Below, one piece after another: positions 11,909 to 24,001 of a DNA stretch of 64,000 bases; the stretch's first letter is position 1, and every line of letters begins with the position of its first letter. The stretch lies in NCBI GenBank assembly GCA_033239525.1, contig BSYO01000005.1:26257341-26321340 (forward strand), given 5' to 3'. The notes beneath the pieces were generated by a model that saw only the letters and a program-made list of their open reading frames with translations, was not told where the DNA came from and did not search any database. The stretch comes from Nepenthes gracilis. Taxonomy: Eukaryota > Streptophyta > Magnoliopsida > Caryophyllales > Nepenthaceae. The position numbers were made by a program, and so were the translations under genes.

Positions 11909-13080
11909 TGCATCGGGTCGAATTAGAGAGATTTGGTCCTTGTCTTTTCGAACCTAGACCCTGCACAATATAACGAACGAACGAGAGGTCAGAAGATTGA
12001 CAAGATTCGCTCCAAATATATCTTCCAATACTCAAGTCAAATATCTTTCTAAGAGAATAAAAAAATACGATGATATAAAAAAATGCATTGATATATGTAG
12101 TGAGAATTGAGTATTTTGGTGCGCCCGACTGAGAGATGGCTTATAGGAACGCCCAAGCGGTTAGAGGTGTACTCGGCTAAAGGGCATTTTCAAGATGCGC
12201 CTAACTGATTGGGTGACTTAGGGGTATGGAAGGCAAGTCTTATGGATAGAGGGTAGGCCCCCTAAATGTAGGAAATGACCCTAGATAGAGGGCAAGCATA
12301 CTGGATAGTTTCTGAGGATGGAAGATAGGCCTCCTAGAGAGAGGACTCCTAGCTCCTAAACGGAGGGTTGGACTCCAGTGGTAGTGCCTTTTGGATAGAG
12401 GGTTGACTTTCTGGAGGGAGGGTAGACCTGTAATTGTGGGAGAGTGGTTAGCTAGAGGGAAAATGGGACCTCATGTGCCAGCGGGTTTCTTCTCCATGCG
12501 CGTAGATGACTTTTTCTCCTTCTTCTTTGGATCCCGTGTTCTCTCCTCACTTGTGAGAGTAAACGAATATTTATAATACTTAGGCCGCTGAGTGCCCAAG
12601 CTGGCAAACGACTGTCCACGCTGGATTACTAAACCGTGTAGATAATTATAGATAGTTATTAATAGCAGTTTCCTTTTTTGAAACGATCATGCGATCGTGG
12701 GTGCCTGTCATGACAATCGTGACTGACTGGGGGATATCCTTCCTTCTTTGACATGATTATAATAATTGCCCAGTATTACAATTGCCACTTTGGGGGAAAT
12801 TGTGGAAATTACGAGCGAATATTCTCGAAATATCTGTCAAATTTGTATTGATAAGTTATTGCAAGTTTTCTCGGTGCATGGAAAAAAAAGGATTGTCAGC
12901 CGTCCTGATGGGGCCGTTTATCGTGAGTTACTAGGTCGGCCCATGCATTACCGGACGATCTTGAACTGCGTGATTTCAGACCTTGGGTTGGGGGGGCCTT
13001 CTATTGAGTCGTGATTTTCGGATAATTTTTTTACCGTAAGTCTCTGTATCTGAGTCTGTCTATAGGTGACGGACCCATCA
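11909..13080 (-). repeat. Probable solo gypsy (Tat-like) LTR
   Basis: On the minus strand it begins TGATGGGTC at 13080 and ends GACCCGATGCA at 11909. The U5-like end contains ACTTGAGTATTGGAAG, a TGACCT-like block and GTGCAGGGTC. The same order of motifs occurs at 27230-27282 and at 62285-62370 in the other Tat-like LTRs. A TATA-like TATTATAAATATTCG lies on the minus strand near 12560-12575. The body has degenerate short repeats around GGATAGAGGG (12240-12420). No coding sequence adjoins it and no 5-bp duplication could be confirmed (TCTTT on one side, GTTTT on the other). Confidence 0.58.
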
Positions 13081-14542
13081 GTTTTTTTTTAAATATATAT
13101 ATATGTATATATAAATCGTAACTTTAGGCTATTAACATAATATATAAAAATATCTAAGTCATAATATTAAAATAATAGTTTTCCTTCCATAATATGAATT
13201 TGCACCATAAAAGAAAAAAAATAAGTGCCAGATTAAAAAAATATAATAAATTAAAGGAAAATATATAAAAATTATTTTTTTTCATATTATACTTTTTATA
13301 TGTATATAATATCCTAACACAAATCAAACCGTACGTCAATCTTACAGCACAATCGCATTGACCCACCGCAATGAATTCAGTTAATTTCAGATTTCTCTCA
13401 CCAAGTTTTATGGATTCGGCCTCTCATGGTTTATATATTAAATAATATTTTTAAATTGTTATTTTTATTAAAATTTTTATATATTAAATTTAATATTTAA
13501 TGGATGTAAATATTATAAAAAAATTTAAAATATATTACTACCTTTAATATATTTTTATTTTTAAATATTAATAAGTAAATTTTAATTAAATGGTTTAAAA
13601 TAGGAGAAATAGGATGATGTTTTTTCATCAGAAGAAACAACATCCTTATTTTCGGCTCTCATGGGCTTCGATCCAGGAATTTTTTTTTGTAATTTAGGAG
13701 AGATTATTGGGTTATTTATTTATTTTTTTTCAGATCTAATAATCCATATATATATTATTTTTTAAAATATAAAATAATATCATAAAAATTTATAAGAAAA
13801 CTGAAATCATAAAAATTTATAAAAAAAATTAAATTAGAAATATTGTTTGATGAATCAAGAGAAATCTAACAAATGGCGCGGAATTAAAAGAAATTTTATG
13901 CCAGAATGCTTTGCATCCCCACAATTCATCTCATAACACCCTTACCCTTACCAGTGAAAGAATAATAGAGAGTCTACTGAGGCCAATTTCGTAATATTCA
14001 AACATAAAAATTAATAAAACTGTTTTCTGAAATTTGATTCTATTTATTTAAATCAAACATAAACCAGAAACCTAAAATAATCAACATTTCATCAACCAAT
14101 CAATGCTTGCTTAATATTATTATTTTTAGCAATAATTTCAACCCACAAATTGAATCAATAAGCACAGCCAATTATTACAACAATCATAATCAAACCAAAG
14201 CATTTGTCTCATAACATCATACACATTCTATAAAAATGGAGGTACTATTATTATATAGATTGAGAAGGACTCTATCTCTTTTTAATCATCTATTTTTAAA
14301 TAAATAATTATAATTTAATTATTTTAAAATAGTTAATTTGAACTAAAATTTTAATTTTATTAAAAAAATAATTAAATTATATTTATTTATTTAAGAATAA
14401 ATAATTAAGATACAAATAATAAATCCATCTTTATTTATTATACAGTTGGACAATGAGGTCCAATATGACTTTTCCCAAATAGTTATAAAACAAGGTAGAT
14501 AATTAGAAAAAATGGACTTACCAAATAATGGATAAGGGTCTC
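13081..14542. other. AT-rich intergenic DNA downstream of the PB1 gene
   Basis: No coding potential. It contains one MITE-like inverted repeat (14272-14430) and long A/T runs. The last few hundred bases should include the 3' UTR of the minus-strand PB1 gene. Confidence 0.4.
14272..14430. mobile_element. AT-rich MITE-like inverted repeat
   Basis: The left arm AATCATCTATTTTTAAATAA and the AATTATAATTTAATT beyond it pair with the right arm, which reads AATTATTTATTCTTAAATAA and then ATAATTTAATT on the other strand. The arms are about 35-40 bp and the loop is short. The element at 18981-19126 has similar arms. The ends and target duplication are not resolved. Confidence 0.5.
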
Positions 14543-15766
14543 CTAGAAGTCCAACACATTCCGAGTTTTAGCGATCCGACCTGTATTGTCATCAGGGCCG
14601 GATCCAGGCATTTCATTTGGTATGGCTCCACCGTTAATAACGTAGTACGTTTGCTGATTTGCACCGCCGGAGACAACCCGGGTCTGGATGTCATATGGAT
14701 CCATTGCCACTGGCCTTGATGGTCGGCCATAAACTGGATTTGAACCGGGAACCACTTGATTATACCCGACCCTGACATGACCCGATGGTACCTGGTACGG
14801 ATGAATATATGGACCCTGAATAGGCATCTGCTGGATATGCGGAACAGGACCCTGCCCAGAAACGTAGTAAACGGGTATGGGCATGGATTGAATTGGACGC
14901 CCCTGATACTGAGCGCCCGGATGATGGCTCCAGATCGGAGTTCCTGTAAATCCCGTCGGATGCTCCATTTCCGTAAGTCTATATGTTGGAGTTTCCTTCT
15001 GATCCATGATCGGGCCATGGAGTTCGGGTGCCGTCTTCACGGGCTGCACTCCAGACGCTGAGGAAGTCGAGCCAAACGGAGACGACATAGCCAGGGCGGG
15101 CGACCCAGGATCCGAGCGTGCGGTCTCGGGCAAAAACTGCGCGCTTTTTGAATTGGGTTGATGGGCGTCATCTGGGTTGTCCAGCCCGAGCAAATAATCC
15201 GGCAACTCAGAAGCAATAGACGACGCCTCTGACCGCCCCCTTTCCAAACCACCATTATCTCCGCCGCTGTTCAGTGCATCGAGAAACCAACTCTCGCGCT
15301 TACTAGAGCCATCTAGAAGCGAGCTGATACTGCTGGCTCTCGATTCGTCTCCGTTGTTGGTGTTTGAAAAGAGAAACAGCCGCAATCGAGCAGTTTTGTT
15401 GTTTTGCCTCTCCAATTCTTCCATCATATTCTCCACGTCCTCGTCGGTGGCGATGGTGATCAGAGCGTCGAGGTCCTCGTTCAGCATCTGGTACTTGATG
15501 GAGATGTCGGCGGTGCCGGTGAGCTTTGAGAGCTTCGAGAGTAGGGCAGAGAACGTGGTGGTCCGGTTGACGGCGACGATCCTCGTATCGCCACCGACGT
15601 AGCGGAGCTGGTTGTCGTGCGGCCTCGGAAGGATCTTGCCTCCGAAGCTGCACATGAACCGCACACGCGGCTGGTTATGAGCGCTGTGATATGACCGAGG
15701 CGTCGATGACACGGAATCGGTGCCGGAATCTAGCTCCCGCGGGTGGTGCGCCGCCATATAACTCAA
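14543..15766 (-). CDS. PB1-domain (octicosapeptide/Phox/Bem1p) protein
   Basis: PB1 domains make head-to-tail protein contacts; plant proteins of this simple PB1-plus-tail layout are mostly uncharacterised, probably cytosolic or nuclear scaffolds. The uninterrupted frame gives 407 aa. The PB1 domain spans about 34-132: VRFMCSFGGKILPRP carries the basic-patch lysine (K44), and NEDLDALITIATDEDVENM (96-114) is the acidic OPCA motif, so both interaction faces are present. Residues 133-230 are Ser-rich and low complexity, and 230-407 is rich in Pro, Gln, Gly and Tyr and probably disordered. No kinase, ARF or NBR1 domain follows. M4 (MAAHHPRELDSG) is an equally good start. The 5' region is GC-richer than its surroundings, as expected for a real gene. 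Confidence 0.88.
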   Translation of the reverse strand: MSYMAAHHPRELDSGTDSVSSTPRSYHSAHNQPRVRFMCSFGGKILPRPHDNQLRYVGGDTRIVAVNRTTTFSALLSKLSKLTGTADISIKYQMLNEDLDALITIATDEDVENMMEELERQNNKTARLRLFLFSNTNNGDESRASSISSLLDGSSKRESWFLDALNSGGDNGGLERGRSEASSIASELPDYLLGLDNPDDAHQPNSKSAQFLPETARSDPGSPALAMSSPFGSTSSASGVQPVKTAPELHGPIMDQKETPTYRLTEMEHPTGFTGTPIWSHHPGAQYQGRPIQSMPIPVYYVSGQGPVPHIQQMPIQGPYIHPYQVPSGHVRVGYNQVVPGSNPVYGRPSRPVAMDPYDIQTRVVSGGANQQTYYVINGGAIPNEMPGSGPDDNTGRIAKTRNVLDF

Positions 15767-18700
15767 TAACAGGGATCAGATAACTTTTCCGATGATGATA
15801 GAAATGAAAAACGCTTTCAATTTCAGCCTACAAAAATTAAAGAATTTTCCCCCTTTTCCTCGAGAGGGAAGTTGAAGTAATATCGATGATCAAGATTGAG
15901 CGATAGTTCGAGAAGACGAAGATTGTTCGTCTGCATACGAGTACGTTGCATTCTTATAATTATCAGAATCTTTTAAGATAATATTAACTATGGCAACATA
16001 ATTAAATATTTGAAATCAGTGTTATTAGATGACGCATTTTAATATTTTAAAATAATTTAGTTTATAAAATATTATATTTATTTATTTATTATATTTTAAA
16101 GTCTATATAATAATAAATTGATAAACAATATTACATATTCAATATTATTTTTTAAGTATTTTTGAAATAATTTGTGATTTAAAATAGGATAAATAATTAT
16201 GTAATATTAAAAATATAACAACTTTAAAAATGATGAATAATTTGGGGATGTTGGTTGTCACCTCTGTGATGAGCCAGCATCACAGGCGATATGTTCCAGT
16301 TTGATTGCAAAATTATTGGTTGGTATTAGGTCACGTCATGGCCGGCCGACTAAATTAAATGCTTTGCAGTTTGACACCGTTTAAATTAAAATATACAATT
16401 AAAAGTTTAATTACATTAAATGATATTAAAAATTATTTTATTAAAGTTGACAAATATTTTATTGTTATATATTTGATCAATAATATATCAATTTTATGCA
16501 GAATAAATTTGTTTAATAGGTTTACAACACTGTTTTCTCCTTCTTTAGTAGGATCCACAGTACAAAAGGAAAATAAAAACTGATTTATTATTATTATTAT
16601 TTTACAAAACTTACAAAATTATAAAAATTTACTTAAATTTTGAATAAATTAAATTCAATTCAAGATTGAATTTATATGAATTTCTATTATAACAAGTGAT
16701 CCAATTACGATAATCCAAAGTAGCACCCTTGCAAACTGTTATACTTGTGTGGATTATATTGTTGCCTATTTATCCAATAAGAAATAAGAAAAAAATATAT
16801 GATAGTTTTAAAGTAACAAATTTATGACTTTTATTGAATAAATTTCATATGATCTTGATAAATATTTGTAATTTAGATAATCGTTCAAATAAGTCTGACA
16901 GACTTTTAAATAATTTAATTTAAATTTTATACATCACAATAGTTAATAATAAATAAAAAAATATAGGACTCTCTTTTCGATATATTACACAGTATTTCTA
17001 ATCAAAAATGATTTTATAAATATAAAGGATAGTGAAGAATTGGATAATGAGTGAATATGAGAGTATATTCTAATTGAAGGGTGTGATTTTGTTATTCTTG
17101 GAAGAGGCAACCATCTTAAGGCTAATACTATCTACTTGCATTTTGTCTTTTAAATTTGAATCACCTTGACTAAGTAAAATTAACATACCTATAGTATTGT
17201 TGATGGTTATTATATTTTTCTGAGAGTAGTATGTTTATATAGTAATTGAAGCATTATGTTGATTGAAGAATTAATTGTCGTATAAATTTATAAATGTTTA
17301 GAATTTAATACTTATCATTTAAAAGTTATAATGGCCTATTTAATACGATTGTTCATTTATCAATATGTGTAATCGTCAGTATGAATTTAATACGTGATTT
17401 AATCTTCTGTCAAACTATTAGGTATCTCAATCTTTTATATTTTTAACAATTTGGTCATTTGATTATTTAGTAAGTTTGATATCTGGATAAATTTTTTATT
17501 CTCTTTCATTCAATGTTGAATAATTTGACAGCTTTATATTTTTCTATAGACTTATAATTTATGGGTCCCGTATCTTATTGGATTAGATTAATTTTATTTT
17601 AAATTATACCACACATATTTAATAAATTTGATCAAATACTCATTGGGCAATTGCATAACAAAAAAAGATTGATTATTTAATTATTCAATTGTCATATAAT
17701 ATGAATTGGGGTTGAGGGAAAATTGAATTTAATAGAGGCAATAGGAGGTGGAAAGAAAATATATATTGTTTTAAGAGGGTCACACCATTTTGCTCATTAT
17801 TGTCACATCATTTTGATACTATTTGATTTAATGATTTGCCGAATTTTAACTTTATGTGGAATCCGAATCAAGAAAAAAGAGGAATGTAGGACCCGCACTG
17901 GATCACCATGTATTTAATACAGTAATAATAACATTATTTTGTTATAATATAATGATAAAGTATTTAAAATATAAAAATAGACTTTTATAATATAAAATTA
18001 ATATTATTTATAATATTTTTAAAGTTTATAATACAATATATATATATATACATTAACATGGTCTTGTCACTACCCACTAAATGATGTAATTTATTAATAG
18101 TTTTAAGGCCAATGGTCGTATGATTCTTATCAAAATCTGGAGCTGTCCCTTTTCAAAGTTCTTCTAACGTGGCAGCAGGTCCATTTTCTTAGAGAAGAGA
18201 TGAAGTTTTATTTTGTTTTGTGTGTGTGTGTGTGTGTGATTTTTTTAATAAATTTGTATATGACTAGTCAATACATGCACTATAAATATAAATATAAATA
18301 TGGATCAAGATTATTAAATATGTTTTAATAGCTAACATTGCAATCATTGTATAATCTTAAATTTTTTCGTATATATGGCATTCTTAAAGTATCATTATTT
18401 TCTAAATAAATTAAAACTTAAGATGCAATTCTACTTCGACAGTAATAGAGTTTCTGCTATTGCTTATTATAATATTTAATATGAAGTCATCGAAATTTAT
18501 TAAGTTTTTGAAGTACTTTCTTATAAGTCTCACAGTTAATAAATTTATTGTACATTGGTCTGCTTGATTTTAATATAAAGATTTATTTAATGAAGAGTAT
18601 GAGTAATACAACAGATTAGCGCCTAATAAATATATAAGAAAGCAATTGACCTACTGCACATATAGATGGCGAAAACAGTTATGCAAAATGGTTTTGGGGC

Positions 18701-18980
18701 TTAGTTTGTGATAAAAGGATCTCGTATATTTGTTTTTGTTTTGTACATTCAGAGCAAAACCTAAGAACAATGAATTGAAGAACATGATTTTGCGTATTTT
18801 AAGGTAATTTTTTGTGATAAATGATAATTTATTACCGGCAGAATTCCTATAGTTTTTTTTTTAATTTAATAGTAAACTTGGCTTTATTAATAACGGTAAA
18901 AGCAATAGTTGTGCCGCTTCTAGACATTTACATTCACACATAAGTATTGGATTCAAAGGAGTTTCATCTCTTATATAAAT
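15767..18980. other. AT-rich intergenic DNA
   Basis: The first ~200 bases should be the promoter and 5' UTR of the minus-strand PB1 gene. Beyond that there is no recognisable gene; the short frames at 16359-16583 and 17723-17917 lack domains. A (TG)n run lies at 18219-18238. Confidence 0.4.
18219..18238. repeat. (TG)10 microsatellite
   Basis: Ten TG units in a row in intergenic DNA. Confidence 0.9.
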
Positions 18981-19126
18981 AGAGATGTTTGTTCTTCCCA
19001 TTTTAATCATCGATTTTCAAATACATGACTATTATTTAATTATTACTTAAAAAAATTATTAAATTATTTTAATTATTTATTTAAAAATAAATAATTAAAA
19101 TTAAAAAAATAAATATTCCCATCTCT
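18981..19126. mobile_element. AT-rich MITE, about 146 bp
   Basis: It begins AGAGATG and ends CATCTCT. Inside, TTTTAATCATCGATTTTCAA on the left pairs imperfectly with the right arm containing TTATTTAAAAATAAATAATT. The arm sequence resembles the repeat at 14272-14430, which suggests one family. No ORF and no clear target duplication. Confidence 0.55.
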
Positions 19127-19282
19127 TTAAGAAATATAGTCCCCTCAATCTCATAAGTGTCATATGCATACACTGCAAATGCATATGTGTTTAAAGAAGT
19201 AGCACAGTATTCATTTGAACAACTCATGGTTGGGTGCAAACTTTCACGTATAAATACTCATAAGAATTTATGATTTTTCCGT

Positions 19283-19287
19283 GGGAC
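19283..19287. repeat. Target site duplication, left copy
   Basis: GGGAC, repeated at 24682-24686 on the other side of the Copia element. Confidence 0.92.
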
Positions 19288-19976
19288 TGTTGGAACAAAA
19301 CGCGCGGAAGGCCGAGCGGACACAACGCTCGGACTGGAACAGAGAGCAAAGGCTCTCTGACGGACGAGAGAGGTAGAGAGAGAAGATATGAAAGGGAACA
19401 CACAAGTTTAACGTGGAAGACCCTTCTCTAGGTGAGGGAAAACCACAAAAGAATACACTATAAAAGATTATTAAAATCGTTAGCTACTCAAGCTTCAAAG
19501 AATCAAGTGTATGCCTTTCTCTCTCTACAAAGCTTGCTGCGCACACTCTCTCAATACTCACCTATATTCAAAGTTGCCACACACACACATATATATATAT
19601 ACACGTCCAGGATGCCAGCGTGGATTGCCAGCCAGACGACAGACACTCCAATCACATTCTCCACCTGCAGGCTCCATTCTCGGGCGGTGTGGTGGGAAAA
19701 TGGCGCAGATCATGTCATGGCGGCCCAGTATGCGTGTCGAGATGATGCATCCTGCCACACTGAAAGTCATTCCCATCAAGCGGTGTCCAATCAGCGCAGT
19801 CTGCAGAAACGGCCACTGCAGGCCCACGTGAGCAGAGTCCACGTCTACGACAGTAGGCTCCTCGTCTACTGTGCTCGGACATTACCAAACAAGAGTCCTC
19901 GTCCAAAGACGCAAAGAGTACTCGTCCATTCCTTCTCTGGAGTCCGCGGACACTTCACTCGGGAGTGACCCCAACA
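19288..19976 (-). repeat. 3' LTR of the Copia element at 19288-24681
   Basis: 689 bp with ends TGTTGGAACA and ACCCCAACA on the plus strand. Its outer thirds are almost identical to the other LTR, but a central stretch (about 19615-19860) differs strongly from it. Confidence 0.92.
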
Positions 19977-19987
19977 AACTTCCCCTC
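19977..19987 (-). other. Polypurine tract
   Basis: Reads GAGGGGAAGTT on the minus strand, directly before the 3' LTR (TGTTGGGG). It primes plus-strand DNA synthesis. Confidence 0.85.
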
Positions 19988-20135
19988 ACGACCGAGTGGG
20001 AGTAAGGTCAGTTAGACCAGCAATGGCACAACAAGTTTCTAACTTTCCCTTTGGCAAAATCTTGGTCATCATGTCTGACCCATTATCGTCCGAGCGGACC
20101 TTTCCAATCGAGATTGCCCATCATCAAAACGCCTC

Positions 20136-23080
20136 TCACCCAATGATATCGCACGTCAATGTGCTTTGACCGAGAATGGAATGAGGAGTTCTTACACAAG
20201 TGAATGGCACTGACGCATCACAAAGGATCTCGTCGCCTCTTGCCTTAGACCCACCTTGGGCGAACCTCTTCATCCACAAAGATTTCCTTGCGAGGCCTCG
20301 GTCACGGCAATGAACTCGCTTACGTGGTCGAGAGAGCGACGCACTACGTAACTCTGACTGCTGCCGGAGAGACCGCCCCTCCCGCAAATTTCACCAAGTA
20401 TCCTGGACGTTGATTTCCTAGAATCAACGTCCCGTATCTCTGCGTCCCGTACGCAATTAATCGAGGCTTCTCTTCTCGAACATCAAACCCACCTTGGAGG
20501 TCCCGCGCAAATATCCCAAGATCCACTTCACCCCGCAGACCAATGCTCCATCCACCGGGTTTGATAGAAATCTGCTAACAAGGCCAACCGCATGAGCAAT
20601 GTCCGGCCGCGTACATACGGCAGCGTCATAAGATCCCCCCCGCGGCCGAGGAGTAAGGAACCTTACTCGCGCGCCTTTTCGGTGTCCGGGGACGGACACT
20701 GGGGCCGCTTCCGGTCTCGAAATGGTTGGCCAGTGGGGTCTTGTGAGGCTTGGACCCTTCCATATGGAATCTTTGAAGCACCTTTTCAATATAACCCTCT
20801 GTGTGACAAAAAAGCTTCTTGCCCCTCGGTCGCGAAAATCCACGATTCCCACCTGCTTTCGGCCCGAGGTCTTTCATGGCGAAAGATGTCCCGATTCTTC
20901 TTGACTCCATGATCCGAGCACTATTTTGTCCGACAACAAGCATGTCGTCCACATAAAGGAGAAGGATGACGAAATCGTTGTCCGAGAACTTCGCACAAAG
21001 ACACAAAGGTCCGAGGAAGTCTTATGGTAACCTTGCTTGACCATAACAGACTCGAACTTCCGTACACTGTCTCGGAGCTTGTTTCAAAATTTCTGAAGCT
21101 CTTCTTCAAACGACAAACAAGTCCCTCCTTTCCTTTAACTTCAAAGCCATCTCAGTTGCTCCATGTAGATCTCTTCCTCTAGATCTCCATGGAGAAAGGC
21201 CCGTCCGGACATCTAGTTGCTCAACCTCCCGGTCAACGCGCCGCCGGTCAAGCACCACACGGACCGAGGACATCTTCACAACGGGCGCAAAAATTTCATC
21301 AAAGTCAACACCCTTTCGTTGACTAAATCCCTCGACCACAAGTCGTGCCTTGTGTCTTGGAGCGCTTCGGGTCCTCGGTTGCCTTGAGGCGGAAGACCCA
21401 TTTGTTCTTGAGCCTTCTTCCCCTTAGGCAATTTTGCCACCAAACGTATGGTTCTCATGGAGGAAGTCATTTCTTCCTCCATGGCTTCAACCCATTTATC
21501 CTTCTCAAAGACTACTCATGGCATCTTCGAAGTCCTCGGTTCTCTGCGCATCGGTAAGGAGGACAAACTCATTAGGCTGGAAGGCGGACGGACGGACGTC
21601 TCACTGCGGGCGGCCGTCTCACTTGGGCTACCTCATCCTGGCCGAGGTACCACTTCTTGAACCTGATCCCGAGGCGTCGTACTCGCTTTGATCCCGGTTG
21701 GCGATTACCCGATCCGGGACATCGGATACGAGAGGCACAGGACGGACAGTTTCAATCTCAACTGTGTCCGTCCGGGAGGTGCAAGAAGGGGACTTCACAT
21801 TTTCTCAATGTCCTCTATGGTCTCGTCCTCAACGAAGACCACGTCACGGATCGAACCAAGCTTCCTCGTTTTTGGGTCATAAAGCCTGTGTACCCAAATT
21901 CCTCCTCACCATAGCCCGAAAGACACATTGTAGCGTCTTTGGCTCCGGGTTTAGTCCTCTCATCTCTCGGAACATGGACAAAGGCCTTGCGGCCAAAAGT
22001 CCGAGATAGATCAGATGAAGGTTCTTTCCCGGTCCAAAACAGCTCGGGAACTTCCCCGTGCAGAGGCTTACTGGGCGAGCGGTTAATAACATGGGCGGCC
22101 GTTCTCAAGGCCTCGGCCCAAAAGGATCCTCGCAGCCTTGCCTCAGACAGCATGCATCTAACCCTTTCCATGAGGGTGCGGTTCATCCTTTCGGCCACTC
22201 CGTTCATCTGTGGCGTCTTTGGTGGAGTCTTCGATGTTTGATGCCATGAGCTCTACAAAGAGGCATCAAACCGCCCAATGTACTCGCCATCTGCTTGTTG
22301 TCGCTCCTTATAGCCTTTAGTCTCCTCCCGTCTCCCGCTCAACAAGGACATGGAATCTGATTGAAAAGTTTCCGCGACCTGGTCCTTGGTCTTTAGAGGA
22401 AACACCCACAACTTCCTCGAACAATCGTCTATGAAGGTCACAAAATCTGCACCTCCAAAAGACTTCTCCGGAGAGGACCACACACGTCCGTGTGTACAAG
22501 CTCCAAGATCTCGGACTTCTTGGAATTACGTCTCCGGAGAAGGAGACTCTTCTTTGCTTCCCCGCCATGCAAAGCGGACACGTCCCTAGGCATGTCTCCA
22601 TCCACCTCGGGGATGAGACCCTTCCCGGCCAAGTGACCCATGCCACGCTCACTCATGTGTCCGAGCCTCTTGTGCCAAAGATCCGAGGACTCCGTACTCT
22701 CGTGGCATTTACCTCGGCTACTTGACTGAGCTTTCAAAATATAAAGGCCGGATGCCTTAGTTCCTCGGCAATGACCATGGAGCCCTTGGTCATTTTGATC
22801 TGCCGTCCGCGTAAGACGCCAGCAAGAACCTTCATCATCCATCCATGGCCTAACCGAGATGATATTCGGCCCGATGTCGTGGGCGTGCGGGCGTCCTTTA
22901 GAGTCGGCTGGCTCCGTACTCATCACCAACGTGATGTCTCCTCGTCCTATGAACTCGGACGTCTCGCTTGTGCCCATTCTCGGTACTCACGGGGCACAAG
23001 GAGCATAAGTGGAGAACAGTTCTCTCACAGGTAACGTGGGTCAAGCGCCGAGTCCACTACCCAATCCAGGAAGACTGCGC
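20136..23080 (-). pseudogene. Copia pol: protease, integrase, RT, RNase H (broken)
   Basis: In minus-strand order the recognisable parts are a protease WVVDS block (about 23060-23040), the GAG pre-integrase block DLWHKRLGHMSERGM (about 22690), integrase core FVTFIDDCSRKLWVFPLKTK (about 22400), and NGVAERMNRTLMERVR with FWAEALRTAAHVINRSP (22207-22070). RT follows with [19 protein letters not shown] (about 21335) and the catalytic YVDD motif (20955-20944), then the TRPDIAHAV block of the RT/RNase H region (about 20590). Each part lies in a different frame and joins only through single-base shifts, so no functional polyprotein can be made as written. Confidence 0.88.
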
Positions 23081-23949
23081 CCGCCACAGCCATCAAGTCT
23101 TGAGACTCACAAGTTAAGAGGAGATCCGCTCTGTCACAACAGACCGAGGACTCTTCCTCGCCTCGTCTCTTTTCGCCCTTCTGCTTCCCAGCGTTCTCAC
23201 GCTTCCATTTGTAGCAGAACTTTTTGATGTGGCCCTTCTTGCCACAATGATGGCACTCCATGTCTTGATACCGAGAACGTGACTTACTCCGCCCTTTGTC
23301 TTCAGACTTTGGGCCACGTCCTCGGCTTCTTCCCCTCGATTCCGTGACAAGGACCTCGGGCTGCTGAGAGGTAGACGTTCCCTGAGAAAGCCGTCGTACT
23401 TCCTCGTTCAGCACAGCTCCCTTCACCATCTCCAGTGTCACCACACTGTTCGGAGCTGTGTTGGCGATCGTGACCCTCATGGTTTCCCATGTGTCCGGGA
23501 GAGTTGCTAGGAGCCAAAGTCCTAGCACCTCGTCCTCGAACTTAATGCCCATACTGTTGAGCCGGTCCACGCATCCCTCGAACTTGTTTAAGTGGTCGGC
23601 AACAGAAGATCCGTCCTTGTACCGGATATGGACCAACCGCATCAAATGGTAAATTTTATTGTTACCAGATTTGGAGGCAAAGAGCTTCTCCAGCTTCTCC
23701 CAGAGGGCTTTGGCATTTGTCTCCCTACGAACGTGGTTGTACACGTTCTCGTCCACAAACTGCCGGATGAAGCCGCACACCTGTTTGTGCTCCAACGCCC
23801 CAGCACAAGCGTCCGTTTTAAGCCGACGGTTTTTCTGAGGCGAAGACCGGATCGTGCATAGACTTGACGAAAAGCAAATCAGACATTTTGCTCTGCCAGA
23901 TGTCAAAGTTTGAGCCGTTCAAACAAACCATCTTGCTGCCAAACTCCAT
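23025..23949 (-). pseudogene. Copia gag (frameshifted)
   Basis: Gag is the capsid protein of the element. The likely start is the ATG at 23949 (MEFGSKMVCLNGSNFDIWQS). The frame shifts near 23840-23820 and is then open for about 270 residues with the expected gag pattern: ALWEKLEKLFASKSGNNKIY, then a basic stretch, then a perfect CCHC zinc knuckle CHHCGKKGHIKKFC near 23250. The residues after the knuckle run towards the protease block. Confidence 0.88.
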
Positions 23950-23988
23950 TTCTGATAACAAGCAAAGGTCACCGTGCAAACAACCTGT

Positions 23989-23999
23989 CTCTGATACCA
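23989..23999 (-). other. Primer binding site, initiator-Met tRNA type
   Basis: Reads TGGTATCAGAG on the minus strand two bases after the 5' LTR. This is the classic complement of the 3' end of plant initiator methionine tRNA. Confidence 0.93.
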
Positions 24000-24001
24000 C
24001 T

